A DNA stretch of 64,000 nt from CALBZE01 sp036381255 (GTDB lineage: Bacteria; Gemmatimonadota; Gemmatimonadetes; Longimicrobiales; RSA9): the NCBI GenBank assembly GCA_036381255.1, contig DASVDG010000135.1, positions 7,199 to 71,198 of the forward strand, in the 5' to 3' direction. The notes under the pieces are model-generated. The model was not told the DNA's origin. It made no database searches and was given only the letters and a program-made list of their open reading frames with translations. Both the position numbers and the translations under genes were made by a program. This document shows, piece by piece, positions 31,064 to 39,225 of this stretch. The first letter of the stretch is position 1. Every line of letters starts with the position of its first letter.

Positions 31064-31780
31064 ATGGCGACATCGCCGCAACGCAGGACGGACGAGCTGA
31101 GGGAGCGGCACCGGCGCATCCGGCGCGGCGGACTGGCCGGATCGGTGCTGCTGCACCTCCTGCTCGCGCTGCTGCTGCGCGGGGACGTGCGGCCGCTCTC
31201 GCCGTATTCCGCCGCCGGCCCGCGCGCCGGCGACGACCGCGCCGCGCCGGCCGGCGGCGGGATGCAGGCGGTGCGGCTCCGCGCGCTCTCGCCGCCGGAG
31301 GAGCGGCGCGTGCCCCGGCCGCCCGAGCCGATCCCCACGCCGGACGTGACCGTGGAGCCCGAGGATCTCCCCGAGCCCGAGTTGCCGCCGATCGACTTCG
31401 CGAACGTCGCCGTGGTGCCGGGGGCGATCGGTGCGGGCGACGCGCCGGAGGTCGGCACGGGGCTCGACGGCGGTGAGGGGAAGGGCGACGGCGGCACCGA
31501 GGCCGAGGGCCGGTTCCGCGTGGTCCCACCCACGCCCCGCGGCCTGATCCTCCCGCCCTCGGATCGCCCGGATGAGGTCCGCGGCAAGGAGGTCGAGGTG
31601 TGGGTCTTCGTCGCCGTCGACGGCCGGGTCGTCCCGGACTCGACGCGGGTGATCCCGTCCAGCGGCGATTCCGGCTTCGACCGGCGCCTCAAGGAACAGG
31701 CGGCGCAATGGGTGTTCGACCCCGCCCGCAAGCAGGGGCGCGTCGTCGCGGAGTGGTTCCGCTACGTCATCTCCCTCTAG
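31064..31780 (+). CDS. TonB-like protein
   Basis: 238 aa. One N-terminal membrane helix (GGLAGSVLLHLLLALLLRG), a Pro/Glu-rich periplasmic spacer (PEPIPTPDVTVEPEDLPEPE), then a C-terminal domain of the TonB type (VEVWVFVAVDGRVVPDSTRV...GFDRRLKEQAAQWVFDPARKQG). TonB transmits proton-motive force to outer-membrane receptors; one such receptor is encoded at 54.7 kb. No exbB/exbD genes are adjacent. GGAGAG precedes the start at 31064. The equivalent C-terminal domain also occurs in TonB-like proteins not linked to transport, so the exact role is open. Confidence 0.83.
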   Translation: MATSPQRRTDELRERHRRIRRGGLAGSVLLHLLLALLLRGDVRPLSPYSAAGPRAGDDRAAPAGGGMQAVRLRALSPPEERRVPRPPEPIPTPDVTVEPEDLPEPELPPIDFANVAVVPGAIGAGDAPEVGTGLDGGEGKGDGGTEAEGRFRVVPPTPRGLILPPSDRPDEVRGKEVEVWVFVAVDGRVVPDSTRVIPSSGDSGFDRRLKEQAAQWVFDPARKQGRVVAEWFRYVISL

Positions 31781-31892
31781 CCGGCGCTTCGGGGCGCGGT
31801 CCGCCTTGCGCCCCGCCGGCGCGATCCCGATCCCCTTGCCGCCCGGCGCGGCGCGCCCGATCTTTCCAGCCCGGCCCCGCGACGGAGGATCC

Positions 31893-32300
31893 ATGCTCGC
31901 ACGCCGCTACGGCACCGCGGTACAGAGCGTCTCCGCCCACTTCGACGCCCGGGCGATGACGGAGATCGGATTCCGGCGCACCGCCGATCTCTCGCTCCCC
32001 GCGGACGAATTCTTCCGCCGCTACGAGAAGGTCGACGAGCGCGCGCTCGGCGCGACCGCCGAGGGCGACGTCAAGGATGAGGCGGAGCAGGCGCTGCTCG
32101 CGTCGCTCGAGGCGCGGCTCGACGCCCTCGCCGCCGAGGTCGGCCCCGGCCACGTCCTCCTCATCGAGAGCCAGGCGGGGCAGGATTATCCCAAGACCCG
32201 CGACCGGACGGAGACGCGGGTGGTCGGGTACGAGAACCGGCTGTACTTTCACTGGTGGATCGATCCACCGCTCCGCATCGGCATCTACAGGCCGAAGTAG
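31893..32300 (+). CDS. Hypothetical protein
   Basis: 135 aa, soluble, with no signal peptide and no recognised domain. Features: an amphipathic charged middle (DEFFRRYEKVDERALG, DEAEQALLASLEARLDALAAEVG) and an aromatic C-terminus (ENRLYFHWWIDPPLRIGIYRPK). GGAGG lies 4 nt before the ATG at 31893, and codon use is like its neighbours, so it is probably real. It lies 112 nt after the TonB-like gene and directly before the histidine kinase gene on the same strand. Confidence 0.65.
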   Translation: MLARRYGTAVQSVSAHFDARAMTEIGFRRTADLSLPADEFFRRYEKVDERALGATAEGDVKDEAEQALLASLEARLDALAAEVGPGHVLLIESQAGQDYPKTRDRTETRVVGYENRLYFHWWIDPPLRIGIYRPK

Positions 32301-32390
32301 GTGGTGCGGGCTCGGTCACGAGCCGGGTACGCAACGTGCTGCGCCGGATCGGGACTCCCGAAAGCGGTCGCCCGCGACCGGTCCGAGCCC

Positions 32391-35261
32391 ATGCCGCCCA
32401 TGCGAATGCCGATCGCCGCCGACCACGACGCGTTCCGGTCCCCCGCCGCCGTCCTCGGGCATTTCGCGCTTGCGCTCGCCTTCTTCACCGCGGCGATCGG
32501 CGCCAGCATCCTGTTCCGCGATTTCCTCCGGCCGCACGTCTTCCTGTTCTTCTTCACGGCGGTCGCGTGCAGCGCGTGGCTCTCCGGGTTCTGGCCGGCG
32601 CTCCTCGTCAGCGTGCTCTCGGTCCTCGCGGCCGACTTCCTCTTCATCCCGCCGACGGGCGAGCTCCGGTTCGCGTTCGCCAAGGACGTGGTGAGCCTCC
32701 TGTCCTTCCTGGTCGTGTCCGCCATCATCTCTTCGATCACGGCACGACTCCGCCTGGCGCGACAGCAGGCCGAGCGGGAGGCCGAGCGCCAGGAGCTGGC
32801 CAGCCGCGAGCTGAGGACGGCGTTGGAACACCTGCCGATCGGGATCTGGATCGCCGACCCGGCGGGGAGGGTCGTGTACGGCAACCCGGCGGGGCGTCGG
32901 ATCTGGGCCGGGGAAGCGTTCGCCGGGGCGGAGACGCCCGACGGACCGAAAGCCTGGCAAGTCGACACGGGTGAGCCGGTCCGTGCCGGCGAGTGGGCGC
33001 TCGCGCGGGCGCTGCGCAACCGTGAGGCGTCCTTCAACGAGGAGCTCGAGATCGAGGCGCTCGACGGCACGCGCAAGATCATCAACAGCGCCGCGGTCCC
33101 GATCCTGGGCGCCAGGGGCGAGCTCCTCGGGGCCGTCGTCGTGAACGAAGACATCACGTCGCGCAAGCTCGTCGAGCGTTCGTTGCGCGAGGCGACCGAA
33201 CGGCTGGGCGCGATCATCCGCGCCTCGCCGCTGGCGATCCTGGCCATGGATGTCGACCGCCGCGTCGAGGCGTGGAACCCGGCGGCCGAGCGCATGTTCG
33301 GCTGGCCGGAGGCGGAGGTGATCGGCCGGCCGACGCCGATCGTGCCCGAGGAGCAGCGCCGCGAGGTCGACCGGGAGTTCGAGCTCGCGCTCCAGGGCGA
33401 GGTCTTCACGGGGCTGGAGACCGAGCGGCTCCGAAAGGACGGCTCCCGCGTGTTCGTCAGCGTCTCGACCGCGCCGGTCCGCGCGGCGGACGGCACGCTC
33501 CTCGGCGTCATGGCGCTGTACGAGGACATCACGCAGCGCCGGCGCGTGGAGCGGGAGCGGCGTCGTCTCTCGGCGATCCTCGAGGCGACGCCCGACATCG
33601 TCGCGACCGTGGACCCGGAGGACCTGCGGCTCCTCTACCTGAACCGTGCGGGTCGGGAGCGGCTCGGCGTGCCCGAGGACGCCGATGCGGTCGATTTCCT
33701 GGCCACGGACTTCCTCCCGGCCGAGCAGGCGGAAATGATCCGTAAGGAGGCGGTCCCCGTGGCGGTCGAGAACGGGACGTGGAGCGGCGAGCTCCAGATC
33801 CTGAGCCGGGACGGCCGGCGGATCCCGGTCCTCGCCGTGATCATCGCGCACAAACGGCCGGACGGGCGCGTCGAGTACCTGTCCACGCTCGCGCGGGACA
33901 TCGGCCAGCGAAAGCGCGCGGAGGAGTCGCAGCGGCTCCTGGCCGAGGTCGGCCGGATCCTGGCGGCGTCGCTCGACTACGAGGAGGCGGTCCCCACCAT
34001 CGCACGCCTCGTGGTCGGAGGCCTGGCCGATGGCTGCGCGGTCGACCTGCTGGAGAACGGGACCGTGCGCCGCCTCGCCATCGCCCACGCGGAACCGGAC
34101 GTGGAGGAGCGGGTCCGGCAGCTCGAGCTGAAGTGGCCGCTGAAGCTGCGGCCGGCCTCCGTCGAGGCCGAAGTGCTGAGCACGGCGGAGCCGGCGCTCA
34201 TCCGCGAGGTGACGGACGCCGACCTCCGGCGCTTCATGCGGGGGGAGGAGCACTTCCACGCGATCCGGGCGATGGGGCTGCGCTCGATCATGGTCGTGCC
34301 GCTCAACGCCCGCGGCCGCACGTTCGGCGCGATCCTGCTCACTTCGGACGTGTCCGGGCGGGTCTTCGACGAAGAGGACCTCGCCACGGCCCAGGCGCTC
34401 GCCCTGCGCGTCGCCTTCGCGATCGACAACTCCCGCCTCTACGCCGAGACCCGCGACGCCCGGGCCGAAGCGGAGCGCAGGGCGAAGGAGGAGCAGGCGG
34501 TGCGGCTCGAGCTCGAACGCGTGATGGAGAGCCGCGCTCGCCTGGTCCGCGGCTTCAGCCACGACGTGAAGAACCCGCTCGGCGCCGCCGACGGCTACCT
34601 GGAGCTGCTCGAGATGGGCGTCCGCGGCGAACTCTCGCCCGAACAGCGCGAGGGTGTGGAGCGCAGCCGCCGCTCGATCCACTCCGCGCTCCAGCTGATC
34701 GACGACCTCGTCGACCTCGCCCGCGCCGAGGCCGGGCACATCGAGGTCGAACGCCGCGCCCTCGACCTCGTCGACCTCGCGCAGGACGCCGCGGAAGAGG
34801 CGCGCGCCGCGGCCGAGGCCAAAGGACTCCGGATCACGTTCGACGCGGCCCGGGACGTGCCGCCCATCGCATCCGACGCCGCCCGCATCCGGCAGATCCT
34901 CGGCAACCTCCTCGCGAACGCTACCAAGTACACGGACGCCGGCGGGATCACCGTGTGGGCCGGCGTCCGCGAGGACGGCGCGGCGCCCGGCCCGGGCCGC
35001 TGGGCCGTCGTCGACGTCACCGACACCGGCCCGGGCATCCCTGAGGACCAGCAGGCACGCGTCTTCGAGGAGTTCGTCCGCCTCGAGCCCGCGGAAAAGT
35101 GGGGCGCCGGCATCGGCCTCGCCATCAGCCGCCGCACCGCCCGCGCGCTCGGCGGCGACCTCACCGTGACCAGCGAGGTGGGGAAGGGCAGCACCTTCAC
35201 GCTCTGGCTCCCCACGGACGATCCGGGCCGGGGCGCCGACGGCGACGCAGCCGAAGGCTGA
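32391..35261 (+). CDS. Membrane PAS/GAF sensor histidine kinase
   Basis: About 956 aa. Order: a DUF4118-like membrane domain of about four helices (LGHFALALAFFTAAIGASIL to LLSFLVVSAIISSI), a short coiled linker, three PAS domains (about residues 130-260, 270-400 and 400-520), a GAF domain (about 535-690), HisKA with the phospho-acceptor His in GFSHDVKNPLGAADGY, and an HATPase domain (NLLANATKYTDAGG, DTGPGIPEDQ, GAGIGLAISR). DUF4118 is the sensor helix bundle also found in KdpD. Start uncertain: 32391 is the first ATG; a GTG directly after the previous stop (32301) would add 30 unconserved residues. The nearest response regulator is PorX, two genes away. Confidence 0.88.
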   Translation: MPPMRMPIAADHDAFRSPAAVLGHFALALAFFTAAIGASILFRDFLRPHVFLFFFTAVACSAWLSGFWPALLVSVLSVLAADFLFIPPTGELRFAFAKDVVSLLSFLVVSAIISSITARLRLARQQAEREAERQELASRELRTALEHLPIGIWIADPAGRVVYGNPAGRRIWAGEAFAGAETPDGPKAWQVDTGEPVRAGEWALARALRNREASFNEELEIEALDGTRKIINSAAVPILGARGELLGAVVVNEDITSRKLVERSLREATERLGAIIRASPLAILAMDVDRRVEAWNPAAERMFGWPEAEVIGRPTPIVPEEQRREVDREFELALQGEVFTGLETERLRKDGSRVFVSVSTAPVRAADGTLLGVMALYEDITQRRRVERERRRLSAILEATPDIVATVDPEDLRLLYLNRAGRERLGVPEDADAVDFLATDFLPAEQAEMIRKEAVPVAVENGTWSGELQILSRDGRRIPVLAVIIAHKRPDGRVEYLSTLARDIGQRKRAEESQRLLAEVGRILAASLDYEEAVPTIARLVVGGLADGCAVDLLENGTVRRLAIAHAEPDVEERVRQLELKWPLKLRPASVEAEVLSTAEPALIREVTDADLRRFMRGEEHFHAIRAMGLRSIMVVPLNARGRTFGAILLTSDVSGRVFDEEDLATAQALALRVAFAIDNSRLYAETRDARAEAERRAKEEQAVRLELERVMESRARLVRGFSHDVKNPLGAADGYLELLEMGVRGELSPEQREGVERSRRSIHSALQLIDDLVDLARAEAGHIEVERRALDLVDLAQDAAEEARAAAEAKGLRITFDAARDVPPIASDAARIRQILGNLLANATKYTDAGGITVWAGVREDGAAPGPGRWAVVDVTDTGPGIPEDQQARVFEEFVRLEPAEKWGAGIGLAISRRTARALGGDLTVTSEVGKGSTFTLWLPTDDPGRGADGDAAEG

Positions 35262-35281
35262 GGCCGCGGCCCCGCGTCGGG

Positions 35282-36316
35282 TCAACGGGCAGGATCCGCG
35301 GGCCGGAGCGGCACGCCACCCATCGCCGCGACCGCCGCGGCCACCGCCTCGACCTCGATCCCCCGCATGCACGCGTGATGGCCCAACGGGCACGCCGGGC
35401 CGCCGTGCGTCGAGCACGGACGGCACGGCAGCGGACGCTCCAGCACCGTCGCCGGGCCGCCGTACGGGAAGAAGCCGAACTCGCGCACCGTCGGGCCGAA
35501 CAGCGCGACGACCGGCGTCCCCACCGCCGTCGCGAGGTGCATGACGCCGGTGTCGCCGCTGGCCAGCGCCCGCGCACCCGCCAGTACCGCGGCGGAGCCC
35601 AGCAGGTCGAGCTGCCCCGCCACGGTCGCCGCCCCCGCTGCCGCCGCGATCCGACGCCCGGCCTCCATGTCCTCCGGCCCGCCCACCACCACCGACCGCA
35701 CCCCGGCCGCGCCCAGCCGGCGCGCCAGTGCGGACCACGACGCCTCCGGCCACCGCTTCGTCGCGTGCTGCGCGCCCGGCGCGAGCGCCACGTACGGCTC
35801 GCCGTCGGCCACGCCCGCCGCGCGCAGTGCCGCCGCGGCCGCCGCCTCCGCCTCCGCGGTCGGGAACACCTCCGGCGGCCCGCCATCGGGTCGCACGCCG
35901 AGCCCGGCCGCCGCGTCGAAGTACCGCTCCGGCACCGGGCTGGACTCACTGAACCAATTCCGGTTCAGTTGCGTCAGCGCCCAGCGGCGGAGCGTGTGCT
36001 TGCGGTAGCCGCGCCAGCGGGGGCGGGGGACGAGGAGGCGGAGCAGGCGAGCGCGGAGCGTGCCGTGGAGGTCGAGCACGTGGTCGTAGCGTTCGGCGCG
36101 GAGCGTCCGGGCGAGGGCGCGGAGTCCGCCGTCGGCGGGGTCGGGGAGGACGAGGACGCGGTCGACGTGGGGGTTGGATGCGAGGAGCGGCGCGCATGCG
36201 CGCCGCGTCGCGAAGTGGACGACGGCGTCGGGGTGCGCCGCGCGGAGCGCGCGGAGGAGCGGCGTCGTGAGGATGACGTCGCCGATCGAGGAGAAGCGGA
36301 TCAGCAGGAATTTCAT
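35282..36316 (-). CDS. GT9 heptosyltransferase-like glycosyltransferase
   Basis: 344 aa. GT9 family (ADP-heptose:LPS heptosyltransferase type), cytoplasmic, adds a sugar to a lipid-linked core. The N-terminus FLLIRFSSIGDVILTTPLLRAL is the family signature. The C-terminal nucleotide-sugar part has VALAPGAQHATKRWPEASW and SGDTGVMHLATAVGTPVVALFGPT. Near the end is a cysteine group (PCRPC, ACPLGHHACMRG) seen in several heptosyltransferases. It is divergent from porX with only 39 nt between starts and no obvious Shine-Dalgarno. It is one of four GT9 genes in 11 kb, the others being on the plus strand in the polysaccharide cluster. Confidence 0.88.
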   Translation of the reverse strand: MKFLLIRFSSIGDVILTTPLLRALRAAHPDAVVHFATRRACAPLLASNPHVDRVLVLPDPADGGLRALARTLRAERYDHVLDLHGTLRARLLRLLVPRPRWRGYRKHTLRRWALTQLNRNWFSESSPVPERYFDAAAGLGVRPDGGPPEVFPTAEAEAAAAAALRAAGVADGEPYVALAPGAQHATKRWPEASWSALARRLGAAGVRSVVVGGPEDMEAGRRIAAAAGAATVAGQLDLLGSAAVLAGARALASGDTGVMHLATAVGTPVVALFGPTVREFGFFPYGGPATVLERPLPCRPCSTHGGPACPLGHHACMRGIEVEAVAAAVAAMGGVPLRPADPAR

Positions 36317-36319
36317 GAA

Positions 36320-36348
36320 TTGACGCTAACTTCCGGTGGATCTAACTT
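36320..36348 (+). promoter_or_regulatory. porX promoter, probably giving a leaderless mRNA
   Basis: TTGACG (36320-36325), 17-nt spacer, TAACTT (36343-36348). Counting 7 nt from the -10 puts the transcription start at about 36355, one base before the ATG at 36356, and no Shine-Dalgarno is present. Confidence 0.5.
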
Positions 36349-36355
36349 AAGCGCC

Positions 36356-37927
36356 ATGCGGACCGTGGCCAAGAGGATCCTGTGGGTCGACGACGAGGTG
36401 GAGCTCCTGGAGCCTCACCTTCTTTTCCTGCGGCAGCGGGGGTATCAGGTCGACACCACCGCGAACGGGGACGATGCGCTGGCGCTGGTCCGGACGCAGA
36501 GCTACGACCTGGTGCTGCTGGACGAGCAGATGCCGGGGCGCAGCGGCCTGGAGGTGCTGGCGGCGTTGCGGCGGGAGGAGCCGCACGCGCGGGTCGTGAT
36601 GGTCACGAAGTCGGACGAGGACCGGACGCTGGTCGAGGCGATCGGCCGGCGCGTGGACGACTACCTGGTCAAGCCGGCGAGTCCGCGGCAGGTGCTGAGC
36701 GTGGTGACGCGGCTGCTGGAGGGGATGCAGCTTCAGCAGCAGCGGGCGGCGCAGGATTTCGCGGCACGGTTCCCGGACCTGTCGCGGCGGTGCGCCGAGG
36801 CGTCACGTTGGCGGGATTACGCCGCGCTCTACGACGAGCTGGTGGACTGGGACCTCCGGCTGCGGGAGGCGGGCGAGTCCGGGCTGGCCGATTCGGTGCA
36901 GGCGCTGCTCATCGACCTGCGCCGGCAGTTCGGCGCGTACGTCTGCCGGGCGTACGGCGGCTGGGTGTCCGCGGACGCGCCGGCGGAGGCGCGGCCGCCG
37001 CTCTCGACCGACCTGGTCGCGCGGCATCTGGCGCCGCTCCTGGAGGCCGGCCCGGTGCTTTTCGTCGTGATCGACTGCCTGCGGCTGGACCAGTGGCGGG
37101 CGATCCGGCCGCTGCTTGCGCCGGACTTCGACCTGGACGAGCAGATCTACTGCAGCATCCTGCCGACGGCGACGCCGTACGCGCGGAACGCGCTGTTCAG
37201 CGGGCGGTTCCCGGACGAGATCGCGCAGCGGCGGCCGGAGTGGTGGTCGAGCGACGAGGGGAGCCGCAACGCGTTCGAGGACGAGCTGCTGCGCGAGCAG
37301 CTCCGCCACCTGACCGGGCGGGACGTGCCGGTGCACTACGAGAAGGTGTTCACGGACGCGGATGCGGACGACCTGATCGGGCGGGTGCGCGGCGCATTGC
37401 GCCGGCCCGGCGTGACGGCGGTCGTTTTCAACTTCGTGGACCTGCTGACGCACGGCCGCAGCGAGTCGGCGGTGCTCCAGGAGGTCGCGCGGGACGATGC
37501 GGCGCTGCGCTCGTTGACGCGGCAGTGGTTCGAGCGTTCGGCGGCGCGGCGCGTCCTGCACGAGGCGTACGTGCGCCGGGTGCCGGTCGTGCTGACGAGC
37601 GACCACGGCGCGATCCTGTGCGAGCGGCCGGTCACCGTGTATGCGCGGCGGGACGCGACGACGAACCTGCGTTACAAGTTCGGCCAGGACCTCCGCGCGG
37701 AGGACGCGACGGCGGTCTTTTCGGTGAGCGACGAGCGCGTGCTCCGCTTCCCGCCCGGCCGGATGGCGACGAACTACCTGTTGGCTCTGGAAGACCATTT
37801 TTTCGTGTATCCGACGAAGCTGCGCGAGTATCAAGCGCGTTACCGGGGCTCGTTCCTGCACGGCGGGGTGAGCCCGGAAGAGATGATCCTGCCGGTTTCG
37901 GTGCTCACGCCGAGGGCGCGGGCGTGA
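36356..37927 (+). CDS. porX: PorX-type response regulator with PglZ phosphatase domain
   Basis: 523 aa. An N-terminal receiver (VDDE, phospho-acceptor Asp56 in LVLLDEQMPG, Lys in LVKPAS) is followed by a helical linker and a PglZ/alkaline-phosphatase-superfamily domain: VVIDCLRLDQW, ILPTATPYARNALFSG (likely nucleophile Thr), VLTSDHGAI and the late HGGVSPEEMILP. In Bacteroidota PorX regulates the type IX secretion system and cleaves nucleotide signals, working with the kinase PorY. PorX is also found outside T9SS carriers, so T9SS cannot be inferred. No porL/M/N-like genes are seen here. The ATG follows a promoter directly and the GT4 gene begins downstream. Confidence 0.9.
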   Translation: MRTVAKRILWVDDEVELLEPHLLFLRQRGYQVDTTANGDDALALVRTQSYDLVLLDEQMPGRSGLEVLAALRREEPHARVVMVTKSDEDRTLVEAIGRRVDDYLVKPASPRQVLSVVTRLLEGMQLQQQRAAQDFAARFPDLSRRCAEASRWRDYAALYDELVDWDLRLREAGESGLADSVQALLIDLRRQFGAYVCRAYGGWVSADAPAEARPPLSTDLVARHLAPLLEAGPVLFVVIDCLRLDQWRAIRPLLAPDFDLDEQIYCSILPTATPYARNALFSGRFPDEIAQRRPEWWSSDEGSRNAFEDELLREQLRHLTGRDVPVHYEKVFTDADADDLIGRVRGALRRPGVTAVVFNFVDLLTHGRSESAVLQEVARDDAALRSLTRQWFERSAARRVLHEAYVRRVPVVLTSDHGAILCERPVTVYARRDATTNLRYKFGQDLRAEDATAVFSVSDERVLRFPPGRMATNYLLALEDHFFVYPTKLREYQARYRGSFLHGGVSPEEMILPVSVLTPRARA

Positions 37928-38085
37928 CGGGGCCGGCGAAGGCGGAGGCAGCGGCCGACGCGTCGCCGGGCGGCGGCGTGGCCGGACGCGGGGGCGAGCG
38001 CGTCCGCGGGGCCGGCCCGACGGCCGGGCCGGGGCCGGCCGGCGCGCCGGACGCTGCGGGCGCGCGGGCGGCGGCCGGGCGGCCG

Positions 38086-39225
38086 ATGCGGCTCCTGTAC
38101 CTGAACCAGCACCCGCAGTTCGGCAGCGGCTCGTCGAACCAGCTCCTCCAGCTCGTCCGTGAGCTCGTCCGGCGCGGCCACGAGGTCACGGTCTCGGCGC
38201 CGCGGCCGTCCGGGCCCGTGCCGCCGGAGCTCGACCTCGCGCGTTTCGAGGAGGATGCGGGCGCGCGCCTGGTGCGGCTGCCGCCGCTGGCCAAGCGTCC
38301 GCGGCTGGATACGCTGCGCGCGCTGCGGCGCCTGGTGCGGGAGGGGCGGTACGACGCGCTGCACGCGATCCGCGGCCGCTCGCTCGACCACCTCTTCCTC
38401 GCCACGCTCGGGCTGCGGCGCTGCCCGCCGCTCGTGCACACGCACGGGATGCAGTACCCGCTGGACATGTTCAATTCGATCAAGTTCCGGAGCCGGCGGG
38501 TGAAGCGCATCATCGCGGTCACGGAGTTCGTGAAGCAGATGATGGTGCGGACGGGCCGGATCGATCCGCGGAAGATCGAGGTCGTCTATCAGAGTGCGGA
38601 GCTGGAGCGATTCGACCCGGCTCGCGTCGATGGCGCGGGCGTGCGCGAGGAGTTCGGCATCCCGGCCGGCGCGCCGCTGGTCGGGATCGTCGCGAACCTC
38701 GGCGCGTACAAGCGCTACGACCTCTTCGTCGACATGGCCGCGAAGGTCCGGCACCAGGTCCCGGAGGCGTGGTTCCTGTCCGTCGGCGGCGGCGACGCGA
38801 CGCCGTACGTCGAGCAGGCGCGGGAGCTCGGCATTGCGGACCGCATCGTCTTCGCGGGGTACCGCGCGGACGTGCCCCGGCTGATCGCGGCGATGGACGT
38901 GACGGTCAACACGAGCTGGAACGAGGCGCTCGGGACGAGCCGGATCGAGTCGCTGGCGATGGGGGTTCCGACGGTCTCGTTCGATGGCGGCGGCTCGCCG
39001 GAGGTGGTGCGCGACGGCGTGACCGGCTTCCTCGCGCCGTTCCCGGACACGCGGGCGTTCGCGGCGCACGTCGCGGCGCTACTCCGGGATGCCGCGCTGC
39101 GCGAGGCGATGGGCCGTGCCGCGCGCGAGGACGCGCTGCGCCGGTTCAGCCTCGAGGCGAAGGCGGACGCATACGAGCGGATCTACCACGGGCTGGGCGC
39201 ATGGGTCTCTACGGTCGCATCCTGA
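38086..39225 (+). CDS. GT4 glycosyltransferase
   Basis: 379 aa. GT-B fold, retaining type: Rossmann start MRLLYLNQHPQFGSGSSNQL, the acceptor domain, then the donor-site motifs GIVANLGAYKRYDLFVDMAA, ADVPRLIAAMDVTVNTS and the E-x7-E-like NEALGTSRIESLAMGVP. Transfers a sugar from an NDP-sugar during envelope glycan assembly. Start choice: the ATG at 38086 gives a clean domain. A GTG at 37924 overlaps the PorX stop (GTGA) and would add 54 Ala/Gly/Arg-rich residues; the overlap makes this possible. The stop lies 25 nt inside the exporter gene that follows. Confidence 0.87.
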   Translation: MRLLYLNQHPQFGSGSSNQLLQLVRELVRRGHEVTVSAPRPSGPVPPELDLARFEEDAGARLVRLPPLAKRPRLDTLRALRRLVREGRYDALHAIRGRSLDHLFLATLGLRRCPPLVHTHGMQYPLDMFNSIKFRSRRVKRIIAVTEFVKQMMVRTGRIDPRKIEVVYQSAELERFDPARVDGAGVREEFGIPAGAPLVGIVANLGAYKRYDLFVDMAAKVRHQVPEAWFLSVGGGDATPYVEQARELGIADRIVFAGYRADVPRLIAAMDVTVNTSWNEALGTSRIESLAMGVPTVSFDGGGSPEVVRDGVTGFLAPFPDTRAFAAHVAALLRDAALREAMGRAAREDALRRFSLEAKADAYERIYHGLGAWVSTVAS

